Position numbers and translations under genes: made by a program. Below, in pieces: positions 1-11,500 of a stretch of DNA of 64,000 nt. Under the pieces are notes generated by a model, which was given only the letters and a program-made list of their open reading frames with translations, had not been told where the DNA came from and ran no database searches. How positions within the stretch are numbered: position 1 is the first letter of the stretch; each line of letters starts with the position of its first letter. Source of the stretch: Typha latifolia (lineage: Eukaryota; Streptophyta; Magnoliopsida; Poales; Typhaceae); assembly GCA_019914945.1 (NCBI GenBank), contig CM034112.1, forward strand, positions 8,834,501-8,898,500, written 5' to 3'.

Positions 1-108
1 CACTGTATCATCTGTAGAACATGTTAGCCTTCTAAAAAAATGACACTATCTATAAAAGGTGAAGAATGATAAATTTAAGAAATGATTCTTTTGAGTCTAT
101 GATTAAAC

Positions 109-3100
109 CTTTCGTCATATTAGATGCACTAACAGGCGGAAGAGAAGAATTGGTCCATGATGAAACTGTCGCAGCACTTGTCGTAGAGTTCCTAATGACA
201 GCGGAGGTATCTGTAGATAAAAGATAGCCTGGTTCTAGCTGATGAGAAGAAGCCTGAAGTGGTGTGGCAGCTTGAGATAATTGGGAAGCTGCAAAGTTTC
301 CTAAGAAACCCATTAGATGCACTAAAGTCTAAAACACAAAGGTCACAATTTTGTCAAACATTTCATACCACTTTTAGGGGCTTTTTGCGGATATGGATGT
401 GCAGCTTTCCTCTTTGGACGAGGAGGTGGCACATGTTCACTCGTGCCACTTTTTTGAACCTTCAAAAAGTACTTCTGCGCATGACTCCTTATCTATAAAG
501 ACTGCTTTTAGATTTTTGCATGAAGGGTCCCGATGTATATTTTAACTTTTAAGGTTACATATCTATCTCCAGGCTAACAGCATGAAATTAACTTCAGAAA
601 AACATTCCCTTTCTTGAGATTTACAAAATTATATGCAGACAACACAACTCAAGAAGTTTATGTATGAAACATACGAAAAAAAAAAAGTTACTCCTCAATG
701 CATCTTTTAGTCTGTGCTCTTGTTACCTTGTTCCAGAATTAATATCCAAAATAGGTGTTGTTCCCTCTAGACAAAGATCATGCAATACTTTGTGTCAAGC
801 AGCATAAGAAAATCGTTGCCAGTTTGCAAACCTTTTCCAGTTCCACTGCTTCAATACTAGAGAAATTACATCTACTGGCTTAGAATATTCAAAACATAGC
901 ACTTGCTTGTTTCTCTCATGACATAGTTATTTTTGAACAAAACTTGATTTTCCTACATTGCAAGTCTATAATAATGTTTTACCATAGAAATATTAGGAAC
1001 AAAAGGGACAAAAAGCAAAAGAGATCAAATTGGTGAAAAGAGGTCTTTCTACACACTGAGGCTCCTGCCAATGTGGGGTCTAGTGAGGGAAGATATGTGC
1101 AACACTCATGACTAAGGAGATTGTTTCTGTGACTTGATCTATGATGTATAGCACATAAGGATCGAGTTTAACTGTCACAGCAAGTTACACGGTCATATCT
1201 CCAATAGAGATCAACGGTCCTGGTGTTCAATCCAAATATTGAATAAATGATTCTCAGAGTACCAATGAAATACAGAAAAATAGAAACTAGTTCAACAGAA
1301 CAGTTATGAACCATAGAAACAGAAGAGAGTGTACAAAATCAGGAAGCATAAAAACTTGCACATTGTGTTGCTTGATTGTCTGCTTTTACAATACAGTAGG
1401 CTATATTGGTTTTCATGTCAAAATTTGAAGAAAATGATTGCGCTGTAGAAGCCGGAGACTGTATTTCCACTATCATTAATGATTTTTAATAAGAATGCTA
1501 CATTCAGGGACTCACAACTCCTTATTCTGCATCATTTATGTCCTACAACTAAATTTCCCACTAAAAGGACTTTCCACAAATTGAAATATGACTAAGAAAG
1601 AATGTATTATGGTTCAGAAGCTCTTCATGGTTGTACACACATTATATATAACAAATGAGATGGCCCTCCACCAGTAGTATAGGTAGCATAACTACTACTA
1701 CAATGACATAGATAACTAAAGTTCCAAGTATTGGAATCGAGATCGAGATTGGCCGTCCGAAAGAACGATATGTATCAGCGCTATCGGCCGTTCATATCGG
1801 TCTGTATTTTAAAATAATTTTTAAAACATAAAAAAATTCTAAGTTTTTTAGAAAAATAATAAGAAGATATAAATATAAATTATTCATATATAAAGTCTAG
1901 AAACTAAAAAAATAAATATTATTTTCTCAATTTCTATCTCTTCCCCTTGCTACCACTCACACACTCTCTCCCTCTCTCACACAATTAAAAAAAATTCTTA
2001 CCTTCTCTCCAACTAATTATTTCTCTTATCAAACTCTCTCTCTAGCTCTCTTTTATCAAACTCTCTTCCTCACTAATTTTCTCTCCCACTAACTCTCTCT
2101 CTTAAGTCTTATCAAACTCTCTCCCCCAAACTTTCTCTCCCACTACCTCTCTCTCTCCCCAGTAACTCTCTCTTATTATCTCTCTCCCTCACCCTCACCA
2201 ACTATCACCTCCCTTCAACATATTTTTTTATTTTTTATTTGTTCTCCACTTCTCTCTCTCTTCTCTTCCTCTCTCTCTTCTTCCCTCTCCGTCTTATTGC
2301 CGCAACTCACAAACTCCCTCTCTTTCTCTCTCTTTCCTTTTCTCTTCTCCCCTCTCTTTCTCTCTCTTTCCCTTTCTCTTCTCCCCTCTCTTTCTCTCTT
2401 ACCCACACTCATCTCGAGCAGAATCGGCAAAAACTAGGAACCATATAGGTAGCAACTGTCTTGGCATTAGTGGCCAAAAGTTGTCTTATCAAGTCCCCAG
2501 AAAACATTATTAAAACTTACTTATGTCAAAAGGTACAGCACAAGGCAACAAATGGCAATGACCTTATAAACCAAGTAAATTAAGATATCACAATGAAGGA
2601 GTATATCAAGGTGGGGGCACTTACATAACCATTGATCTATCAATCAGGGTATCCAAGTATATCTTAACATAATTCAAATAACTACAAGACCAAAGACCTA
2701 TGCCTTGGGCCCAGCAGAAGGCAAATAAAATCACAAATTAGTAGACACATAGCAAAGGTAACTGTTATGAACAACTAACAAGATACCTGTATTACTGTCT
2801 TTGAGCCAACAAATGCTTCTATCTTCTTCCAGTCACGATCAAATCTGCAAGAACCAAAATGGAAAAATAAAGATAATTCGATGTTCCAAAAGTCGAGATC
2901 TTTTTGGTACTTCTACAATATACTGTAAAAAAAAAGTTGCTACTTGCTAGGTTACATACCATTGTAATTGCACAACCAAATTACAAGAGATCATAATTAA
3001 AGATAATATTCTGCTAGTGCAATCTCCTTATCCGATTTAAAAAATTATTGCACATTTTGTAGATTATATTCAGCATGAATATAAAAATATCAAAAACCAT

Positions 3101-4925
3101 CTTGGAGTCTTCTCGGGAGATAATATAACCATGTTCTTTTGGAGAAGATATATGTTCAAAGATGGCCATGCCAATTGGCACCCCGTGTCGACTGGCATTT
3201 ACAATGCCAATGGAGTATCAGCACCCGGCATGTGCCAGTGGCACAACATCGTGCCAGGGTCTGCTGACTTGTGTCGACCAACCTGCTAACCAGTTGCCAA
3301 TCGGCACAGATTTTCTATATTAGTTTGTTTTACAATTTAAAACTAATTTAAGGGGTATAAATGATAGATCTAGCTTAATTTTATTAGATATATCATTTGA
3401 AATGGCTTTTCAATGAAAACTACTCCTAAAAAAGTAGGAATCAAAGGAAAATTTTGATTCACCCCAAAATTTCCTATATTTAAAAAAATTGAAAATTAAT
3501 ATGTCAAATTCATTCAAATTGGGTCAAAATTGATATAGAAAATATTAGATTAACTCCATATAATTTGATTTGAACACAAATTTTATAAATTTTAGCTAAA
3601 ATTTCAGCATAATTAAATTTCCCCCAAATTTCAAAAAAAATTTAAAATTAATGTCAAATTCACTCAAATTCGATCAAATTGATATTAAAAAAATGTCATA
3701 TTAACTATGTTCAATTATGTATTAGTTTTAATTATTGAAATATTGTCAATTAATGAATGTATTCAATCACATCATGTGTTGAATAATGTTTCTATTCAAC
3801 TATTATATTTTTAATAAAATAGGTCATTTACAAAAAAACCTAAGGATAAAGACATAAATGTAGGCTTTGATGCATATATTCAAACTAAAAACTAAGTGTT
3901 GATATGCCAAAGATACCAAAACATCTCTAAATACCATATAATATTTATTAGAAATGTGCCAAAAATGTGCCAATGCGTGCCAGTGACACAAAGGGGCATG
4001 TCGACCAAAGATTGGCACGAGACAACCATCCTTGATATGTATTCTTCATTTGGTCAATCTTCTAATCTTCATCGCAACATAGACCAAGGATTCAATATGA
4101 GAAAGAATGATAGATCAAGCTAATCTGCTTCTCATGCCATTCTAACTCCCAAAAGAATAGCATCAGTGCATCAATTAAAAAACTAAAAAAAGTCTTCAAT
4201 CAAAAATTTCCTCCAAACAACTACACTCTTTATTTCTTAAATCCAATAGAATTAAGAAAAGAAATTAAAAGAAAACACCAATGAAGGCCAAAAAAGTTAT
4301 AATTTAATGGCCGGAAAATAAAAGAACAACCCTGCAGAAAGAAACCATGAAAACCAATACGGAAAATATACTTCGTTCAATCATCAAAGTTAACAACTTT
4401 ATGCTAATAAATCACCACTCAAAAATGCAATTAATAGGAATATTCAAATCCCAGCTGAATCCATCACTAATAACTTATCACAGAAACCAAAAGATATGAT
4501 CTAGAACTCTAAACCTAGTTGGCCCGAGGTCCAGTTTTTCGCAGTGAATCTTCTCTCGTTTGACGGTTCTTTGTCTGAATCACGCGAAAGCCAAAACCTT
4601 CGGTGCCTTACTTCTTTTCATCGGCGAAGCCAATTACGATCAATTGATGACCCCAAAGCACAAACAGCAAATGAATCTGCTCGAAAAATAAAAGAACAAT
4701 TTGCAGACAGAAACCGCAAAAGCAAATGAGCATAGTTCGCTCGATCATCGAAATCCAACTTTGAAAGAACATTTCGATTCAAGTTAACAACTTTACCCCA
4801 ACAAACCCTACCCAAGATGCAATCAATCCCAATTAACCATGGAAATCCCAGATACCAAATCGCATAATTCTACTTAAAACCCAGAACCCAAATCGAATCG
4901 ATGACTCCAAATCTCAATCACAGAG

Positions 4926-5004
<79 letters not shown>

Positions 5005-5292
5005 CGATTCTTACAGTTGGAGAGCCTCGAGGAACTTGTCGTGCTCCTGCTCCGTCCAGCTCTCCCTCGACTTGGTGATGGTGTAGGGCTTCCGGATCTT
5101 CTTGCTGGGGTCCTCGGACGACGAAGTAGCGGCCGCGGCGGCACTGAAGGAGGCGCTTACTGCGGGAAGAGCCATGGGAGGAGGTGGCGGCGGCGGCGGT
5201 GGTGGTGGAGGAGGAGGAGGCGAGAAGAAGACGACAGCACCGCCGCCTCCTATTCCGCCTTCCGTTGATGAGTTGGGATTCAAGGCTAACAT
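109..5292 (-). CDS. REVEILLE 6/8-type MYB-related (SHAQKYF) transcription factor, 3' part missing
   Basis: Four exons are visible: 5015-5292, 2787-2844, about 369-492, and about 109-300 (an alternative acceptor gives 109-288). The frame carries through the first two junctions exactly. Exons 1-3 encode one MYB repeat: [17 protein letters not shown] (about residues 75-91), [19 protein letters not shown] (94-112), then [13 protein letters not shown], the hallmark of the LHY/CCA1/REVEILLE family. A basic [12 protein letters not shown] segment follows. Exon 4 holds the EPGYL and [13 protein letters not shown] segments typical of the RVE4/6/8 group. Family members are nuclear regulators that bind evening elements and tune the circadian clock. 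The rest of the C-terminus lies left of position 1. The start at 5292 (MLALNPN) resembles family N-termini. A second ATG lies just after a run of 15 prolines and could be used instead. RVE3, 5, 6 and 8 cannot be separated here. Confidence 0.88.
1719..2441. mobile_element. Putative non-autonomous element with a long pyrimidine-rich core, in RVE intron 2
   Basis: RVE intron 2 spans about 493-2786. Its right-centre holds a block opening with GTTCCAAGTATTGGAATCG and closing near AACTAGGAACC. The ends are imperfectly inverted. The core (about 1920-2410) is almost pure C/T with repeated CTCTCT and TTTCTCTC motifs. The Leu/Phe/Ser-rich and Arg/Glu-rich frames across it are composition artefacts. A start related to this one occurs at about 50813. 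Borders are approximate and no transposase is present. Confidence 0.4.
3143..4050. mobile_element. Putative MITE-like repeat rich in GGCAC/GTGCC in RVE intron 1
   Basis: Intron 1 of the RVE-like gene (2845-5014) contains an unusual stretch with many GTGCCA/TGGCAC words near both ends (3165-3300 and 3955-4015) around an AT-rich centre. GAAGATATATGTTCAAAGATGG-like sequence at the left is imperfectly matched by its reverse complement at the right (4025-4050). No coding potential was found. Identity to a known family was not established. Confidence 0.35.
4929..5000. repeat. (GA)36 microsatellite in intron 1 of the RVE-like gene
   Basis: There are 36 uninterrupted GA units, read as CT on the gene's coding strand. 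The tract starts only 14 bases inside intron 1, after the donor GT at 5013-5014. It creates spurious Leu-Ser and Arg-Glu open frames on both strands that are not genes. Confidence 0.97.
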
Positions 5293-5370
5293 GTAAAGAA
5301 GAATTCACAGAGCGATGGAGATGGATTTCGTAGCTTCTTAGTTTTCTTCTTCCTCTTTGTTGATTTGGGG

Positions 5371-5396
5371 GGAGAGAGAGAGAGAGAGAGAGAGAG
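5371..5396. promoter_or_regulatory. GA/CT dinucleotide tract in the leader or promoter of the RVE-like gene
   Basis: A (GA)13 run lies about 80 bases upstream of the start codon at 5292, and the coding strand reads CT. Such tracts are common in plant 5' leaders and core promoters and can be bound by BARLEY B RECOMBINANT/BPC proteins. That function is inferred, not shown here. A GGT/TGG run follows directly. Confidence 0.5.
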
Positions 5397-5459
5397 TGGT
5401 GGTGGTGGACTTAGAAGGATGGGGTTTAACTATTCCAAACCGACTCCTCCTACTTGGGG

Positions 5460-6215
5460 ACCATTTTCCTTTTTCCTTTTCACAATTTGGCAAATAAAAC
5501 CTACATTTTAACGATATTACATAATAAACCCTCTCTTTCCATAGTTTACAAATAGAACCCCTAGTTGCTGACAAATACTAAGCTACACCCCACCCACCAT
5601 CCAATGGATAGAAATAGTTTAACCCAATAATTAGCTTAGAGACAAATCCTACCATTTAACTTAATCATGCATCCAAATCAAATTAAAATTATTATTATTT
5701 AATCTCAAAAAGTCATATTTAGAGAGGTGATACGAGAGTAATTTAGATATATAAATAGCACTTAAAATAAATGAGTCTTAAATTAACTCATCTTCAAGTT
5801 TTAAAAAAAATTTAAAAATTTAAAAAAAAAAAAGAGCTCTATCTCATCTACAACCTGAAACATAATTAATCAATAAAATAAATTCTAAAGGGATTTCTAA
5901 TAAACAACGGAAGAGAATAAAGAATAATTGATATAGAGGAAGATTCAAATCAATAATTCTATTGCTCATCCCTTCTCTTCTAGGGTGTGAGATTTGTGGC
6001 CAAAGATAATAATAAGAAGGTAACACCATGTCTTAGAGGAAGGAGAAGATAACATAATATCTAGGATTTTTTTATAGAGGGTGTTAATATTAAATTATAG
6101 GGTATGTTATTTAAATAAATTTTATAATGTAAGTTGCAATTTAAATATATTAAAAGTATAGGGTGTAAAACCACAAATAAGTGAAAAGGTAGGGCATCAA
6201 ATATAATTTTTCCTT
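5460..6215. mobile_element. Long-TIR non-autonomous DNA element, copy 1
   Basis: The left end contains TTTTCACAATTTG, ACCTACATTTTAAC and TTTACAAATAGAACC. The reverse complement of the right end reads CCTACCTTTTCACTTATTTG and then a run close to TTTACACCCTATACTTTTAA. The same terminal words recur inverted at 31740-32132 and 37095-37735. There is no transposase frame. Borders are good to about 20 bases. Confidence 0.5.
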
Positions 6216-6319
6216 CTTTTTTAACTAGTAATGCAATGAGAAGTTTTTTTTAACTAACTAGTCATATTTCAAGTTATTTTTATCCAAATAGATTACCCTT
6301 CAAACTTAGCTGCTAGTAA

Positions 6320-6690
6320 AATATTAATAAGATTGATGTTTAGTTTTAGATAGAAACACTAAATTCAGTGTTTTTATTTTATCTGTAAGTTAACAAAATA
6401 AAATATTGATTTTATCGGTGGTTTATATATATATAACGCTAAACTTATTAGTAGTTTATTTGAAAATTTTCAGATGAAACGCTGATAAATTTAACTAACT
6501 CTATCTTCTTCTTTTTCTTTTTTGACATATATAAAATATTGATCAAATCATGGTCTTATATATAAGAAGAGATGTTGAACTTATTTGTATTTTTTCTTCT
6601 TAGATAAAATACCGATAAGTTCAGTGTTGCAACGACGATAGTAAAATAGTCCTATTTTGGTATTAAATTTAAATTTAATGCGTCCTCTAC
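6320..6690. repeat. Dispersed repeat fragment related to 18669-22868
   Basis: The sequence near 6639-6668 (AGTAAAATAGTCCTATTTTGG) matches, with a few changes, AGTAAAATGGTCATATTTTAG at about 22833. GATAAG-containing repeats with poly-T arms occur through the block. This is non-coding. Only one clear end is visible. Confidence 0.4.
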
Positions 6691-8548
6691 TTCATTAAAT
6701 AAAAAGTTTGAAAGAGGGCTAATTTGGTCAAAAGTACATACAATGTGTACTTGAAAAAGAGTTTTGATAGTGCTTGATGCATATGATTATACACATAAAG
6801 ATGACTAGGTTATATATATATATATATTTTTTTTTTTTTGTTACAATTTTACCGAGTAGAAAATCTAACACATCAACTTTATGAAAAACTTAATGAAGTA
6901 CTCCAATTGTTTTCTTTTGTTAACTAAAATGTTTTTTTTCCTTCCACTTTTCCAATACAACCACCTAAAAGAGATTTCAACAAAAAGATCAATTATATTG
7001 TGACTAATTCTGAGGAAAGTTTTTTTGCAAATACACATAGGAAAGGATGTTTCTTAATAGAAGACTTCTAAGTTTAGGTGGTGATATGAAAAAGAATGTA
7101 CAATCCTATTGTACAATTCATTCAATTTAGTAGTTAAAAATTCCATCCTCCTACTGCTTGACTAGTGGAACTGAACCCTAGTAGAAGCTTTGCTTGAAAG
7201 GTGAATATGCATAGTAACCAATGTTTAATTTAAGTTATATTTAGCTGTTTGGGCAAATTAGACTTTACTCCCCAGTGGTTTAGTCCGATTTTAACTTGCC
7301 TCTACTTACTTTAAAATTAAGCACTATATTCTTCTCATAGTCTAAGATCAAATTACAATTGTTAGAATTTTTTTTTATCGGAAACTATAATGTTTCATTA
7401 GCGCGAATATTTTCCGTCATAAATAAGTTGCAAAATGATTAAGCTACCCATACTGCCTTAAAACAGACAATATTTTTGTATAGGTAATTAAGTCTCATTA
7501 TGTTACAATTAATGGTAGATTAATAGTTATAATTTAGTTTAGACAACATGGGGTTAATTACTGAAGAAAGTTTAAAGTAACTATTATAACTATTACTTCT
7601 TCATTGTAGTGGATGAAACAGTTGCTACGACTAATAATAATAATAATAGTAGTAGTAATAAACTAGCTCGTTCTTTGCCTAAATGCTGCATGCCTTCTCT
7701 TATATAATAGTTCATCCAACTAGAGAACATGTACACTTGCCCAGAAAAATACTATCAGGACAAAAAGATATTATCAATCCCTGTCAAAGTATCTCATCAG
7801 ACAAATTGCTTCCAGGCAAAGATAAATGAAGCCAATGTCATGCCAAATAGAATAGAACGGAATGACAAGAAGATCAAGTCTGATTCATGATTGATTCAGT
7901 TTGTATGCCCTTATATAAGTGCTTGCAAAAAGGCTAGCAGAAATTTAGGAAAATTCTTCAAGCCTGATTCCAGGTTCTTTAACTGGGAAAGACGACTAGA
8001 TCTGCATCAGGATCAAACAGTTGTGCATAATGATTGATTCATGAACTCGACTCATCAATGAAGCGATGCATCTCAATGTGTACAAGAAGCGAGAACATAA
8101 GAGCTACTCTCTAGAGTCGAGACAACTTCTATAAGATATTAGATACCCAAAGCTTAAATAAGAAGCCTTCAAAAAGAGTAGTGACCTGCAGGTAGATCAT
8201 AGGGGTCTCAAGCATAGCATCAAGAGAAAATATATGCTCTTCTCACCATCCATTAGAAACCCTCTCCAAGTAATGTCGAAGTGAAAAGAAAATTTTATGC
8301 TCACTTCATTCTGATAAGCTATCAATGGCTGAAACGCAAGACCTTTTCTTCCTTTGGTTTTTGCTAGTTTTGGTGTTTAGATCTCAGTAAATTACGTATA
8401 TGATAAATGAAAAGTAACCCAGAGCTTGTCAAGAAGTTATCTGAATTAATAGCAAATTTAGCAGCACAACATGCACAAGAAATTCACCCTCCCCAAAAGC
8501 AATGGGTTCCACAAACCACTAGAATCCAAAGATAGAGCTCTTCTTTAG

Positions 8549-11500
8549 TCATCCGTATCTGAAGTTCATGTTAAATTCAGGACCATAGATACTAGGAACA
8601 TGGTCAACTGCTGCAGGGTGGATATGCTTGGATTTAGCGCGTAGCTCCATCTCGATCAGCCTTTGCAATGCTTCAGGGTGAGTGCCTCCATCATCCACAA
8701 AGGCAGGTCCTGAAAACAAAACAGAAAATCTTTCATTTCGTTCAAACATTACAAAACCAAACCTAGTCAATTATTAGTCAGCAAAATTTTACCTGGCATT
8801 GCTGGCTGCCGATGGTGCAAGATACTATGTACATTATTCATCTCAGGTATGTAGCCAGGCATTTGATGAATCGTGTGAGATAGAGATCCACCTCTTGGCA
8901 TACCTTGATGTGCGTATTGTGGTGGAAAATTTCCTGGAAGGGGCATTTGCTGTAACATAAGATGATGGCCAGTAGGATCAAATTGTGGGCCAACACCACT
9001 ACTGAAGGCATGATGAGGAATAATATTTGGAAGAGGATGGTGAGGATCACGATGAATGAACTTTGCTTGTTGATTCCTACTATGATGATCCAACTGGGAG
9101 AAAGTAGGCCTCGTGTGACCCATAGGATGAGATATATCTGAAGATGGCCTGCCCTGTAAATGATGATACAGATAATTAGAATCAACCAAGTCATGCATGA
9201 CACGGGAACGGGACAAACCATCTGGACCCATTGCTCGTTCTTCCTCTCTTACAAAAAGATTAAGTAACTTATCATTGAGTACTTCAATGGTCTTCCCAGT
9301 TGGGAGCTCCTCAGGTTTGTTAAGATTTGCATAGGGCAAAAGATCAGGTGTTAATGCATTCAGAGAATCACTCACTGTAATGAGACTTTCTTCTTCTGGC
9401 AGGTGAACATCCAGAGCTCCTGCATTGAAACTAGCACCTCCAGGGTTTGAGCCCTGAACTGGAGCGTCCTCATACTCCAACCCAAGCCCTAGAACATTAC
9501 ATGCACCTCGTTGTTGACCATGGTTTAAATGTGCCACCTGCCCTCCAGGATTAGGTTTCTCAGATTGATAATAATCAGGGTGAGCAGGAAAGAAACTGTT
9601 ATCTTCATGTGAAAATGGTGATCCATTTGAGAATGGAATATTGTTGTCATAAAGGTCACCAGCTGCTCTCTGAACAGACACTGGAGCTTCCAACGAATGG
9701 AGCTCATTCATAAATGCCGCTCCAAATAAGGCTTCGAGTGTCGAGCTCTTCTCCGAACTATTACCTGTTTCAGATTTACTACCAGTGGCATTCTCCACAG
9801 TATTTAACCCGGTATTCAGATCAGAAATCACCGCTTTATCAACGGATCCCACTTGTAGATTGGAAGATGATGGCCTTCCCTTCTGCAACAAAGAAAGAAT
9901 GTGTTGTGATGCATGATTATCCACATCAACTTTCGGCTCTTCAGATTTACCATCCACTGTCCAAGGTGCCTGTGCAGGATGCTGCACACTGGAACTGCTA
10001 TTCTCAGCCTCAGCAAGCATGAACTGCTCAAGATCCTCACATGTAAGTATAGCAGGACTTGTATCTGACTTGTCACCTTGATGATGATGTTCAGATATCC
10101 CAATAACAGAGGTAGATACGGGAGGCAAGAGGAGCTCTAGCGCAACGTCAAAATTTTCAGAAGGTAAGATTTGTGACATGTTATCAGGATTTCTGTCATT
10201 AGATACAGATGTCACTGAAACTGCTTTTTCAGTAGCAATCAATGAGAGCAAGTCCTTCGATGGAAGATCTTCAACAGTCTCTTTTTCTAGAAAAGAAACA
10301 AAAAAAAAGTCAAAAAGGAAATCTGTAAGTTCAACAGAAGTCATAGGGAGTATATTATAGCTGAAGAAACTAAACAATCCTCAGAAAAACTATTGACGTG
10401 CACCCATGCCAATATAGACATGTGGATTGCTGACTATATGCATCTATACAGAGAGATCAAAATCTTGAACATGCATGTCCCCACTTGAACATGCATGTCC
10501 CCACTTCACTTATCGTCCTTGCACCACTTATGTTCACATAACTAAGTGACTAGATCAATTTAATAATCTAGGAGAAAAGAGTGTAACCAGAAAACAAGTT
10601 TGAAGAATAATTGGTTTACCTTCTTCAAGGAACCAACGAGCAAATTTGGATGATTCCGCATCTGCAGTGACTACCGTCTCCTCATTTGCTTTAGGTGCCT
10701 TATTCTGTAATTGAGAAAGAATGAGGGTCACCTATACACTTCATCAGTCATAAAAAATCATCATAAATACATAATCTGATAAAGAATCCATCAGATAAGA
10801 GAACACAACACAAGATGGCAACATAAAGCTCAACCAATTTGACAAATTGAGGGGGGGAAGGGAAAGGAACACACAAGATTGTCAAAGAACTGTCTGGTAA
10901 CACGGTGCTGAAACTGTTAAGGTATCAGCATGTTGCACTTCAGCTGCATAAGTTTCTGATGCAAAGACAAAGAAAACTAATTCCAATGCAGCAACAGTCT
11001 GTTACAAAATGGAAACTGTATATACATGTGTCTGTAACATCGTGGGTTGAAGTCTCCGTCATGATTATGACTGAATGTGCATTGCAATTATCTAGAGCTC
11101 AGGTGCCTAAAATATAGTGAAGCAGCTTTTGCAATTATGCCAGAACAATCGAACATCAAAAGAAAACCTAAAAACCTAAAAAATAATTGACAGAATATGT
11201 AAATCAACAGTAATATTTCAAAAGAAAAAGGATGTGCAATAGTATCAGCACACTCATAAAAGAATTGACAAAAATTAGCATTGAAGTTTGAACAACCAAT
11301 AATTAGAAGAAAATTAGTTGAAAAACTGAATTGCTCTGATGCTAGCAAGTCGACTAATCATAAACAACTTCTTTTCTGAAGCACACATTCCTTTACCACA
11401 TGTCAAAGAGCAGGAATAGTAAAAAGCAAACACAAGAACAGATGTCAGTATACCAACATCTCTCCAACAGTTCTGCCTACTAGTGTTACAGACCACCTTT

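Larger units (their letters stand above)
5293..8548. other. Intergenic region between the RVE-like promoter and the CBE1-like 3' end
   Basis: No gene was found. The right part (about 7900-8548) is probably the 3' UTR and downstream flank of the CBE1-like gene. The left part is the RVE-like promoter. The middle holds AT-rich repeat debris: a long-TIR element at about 5460-6215 and a repeat fragment at about 6320-6690 that shares sequence with 22831-22868. A segment at about 7250-7460 resembles 29530-29695. Confidence 0.7.

Noticed and set aside
2215..2448. Arg/Glu-rich and Phe/Ser/Leu-rich small proteins
   Set aside because: These are composition artefacts of the C/T-rich core in RVE intron 2, with no conserved motif.
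4874..5308. Long Ser/Leu or Arg/Glu repeat open frames on both strands
   Set aside because: They are translations of the (GA)n/(CT)n tract and of other frames of RVE exon 1. Only the MLALNPN frame joins to the SHAQKYF exons.
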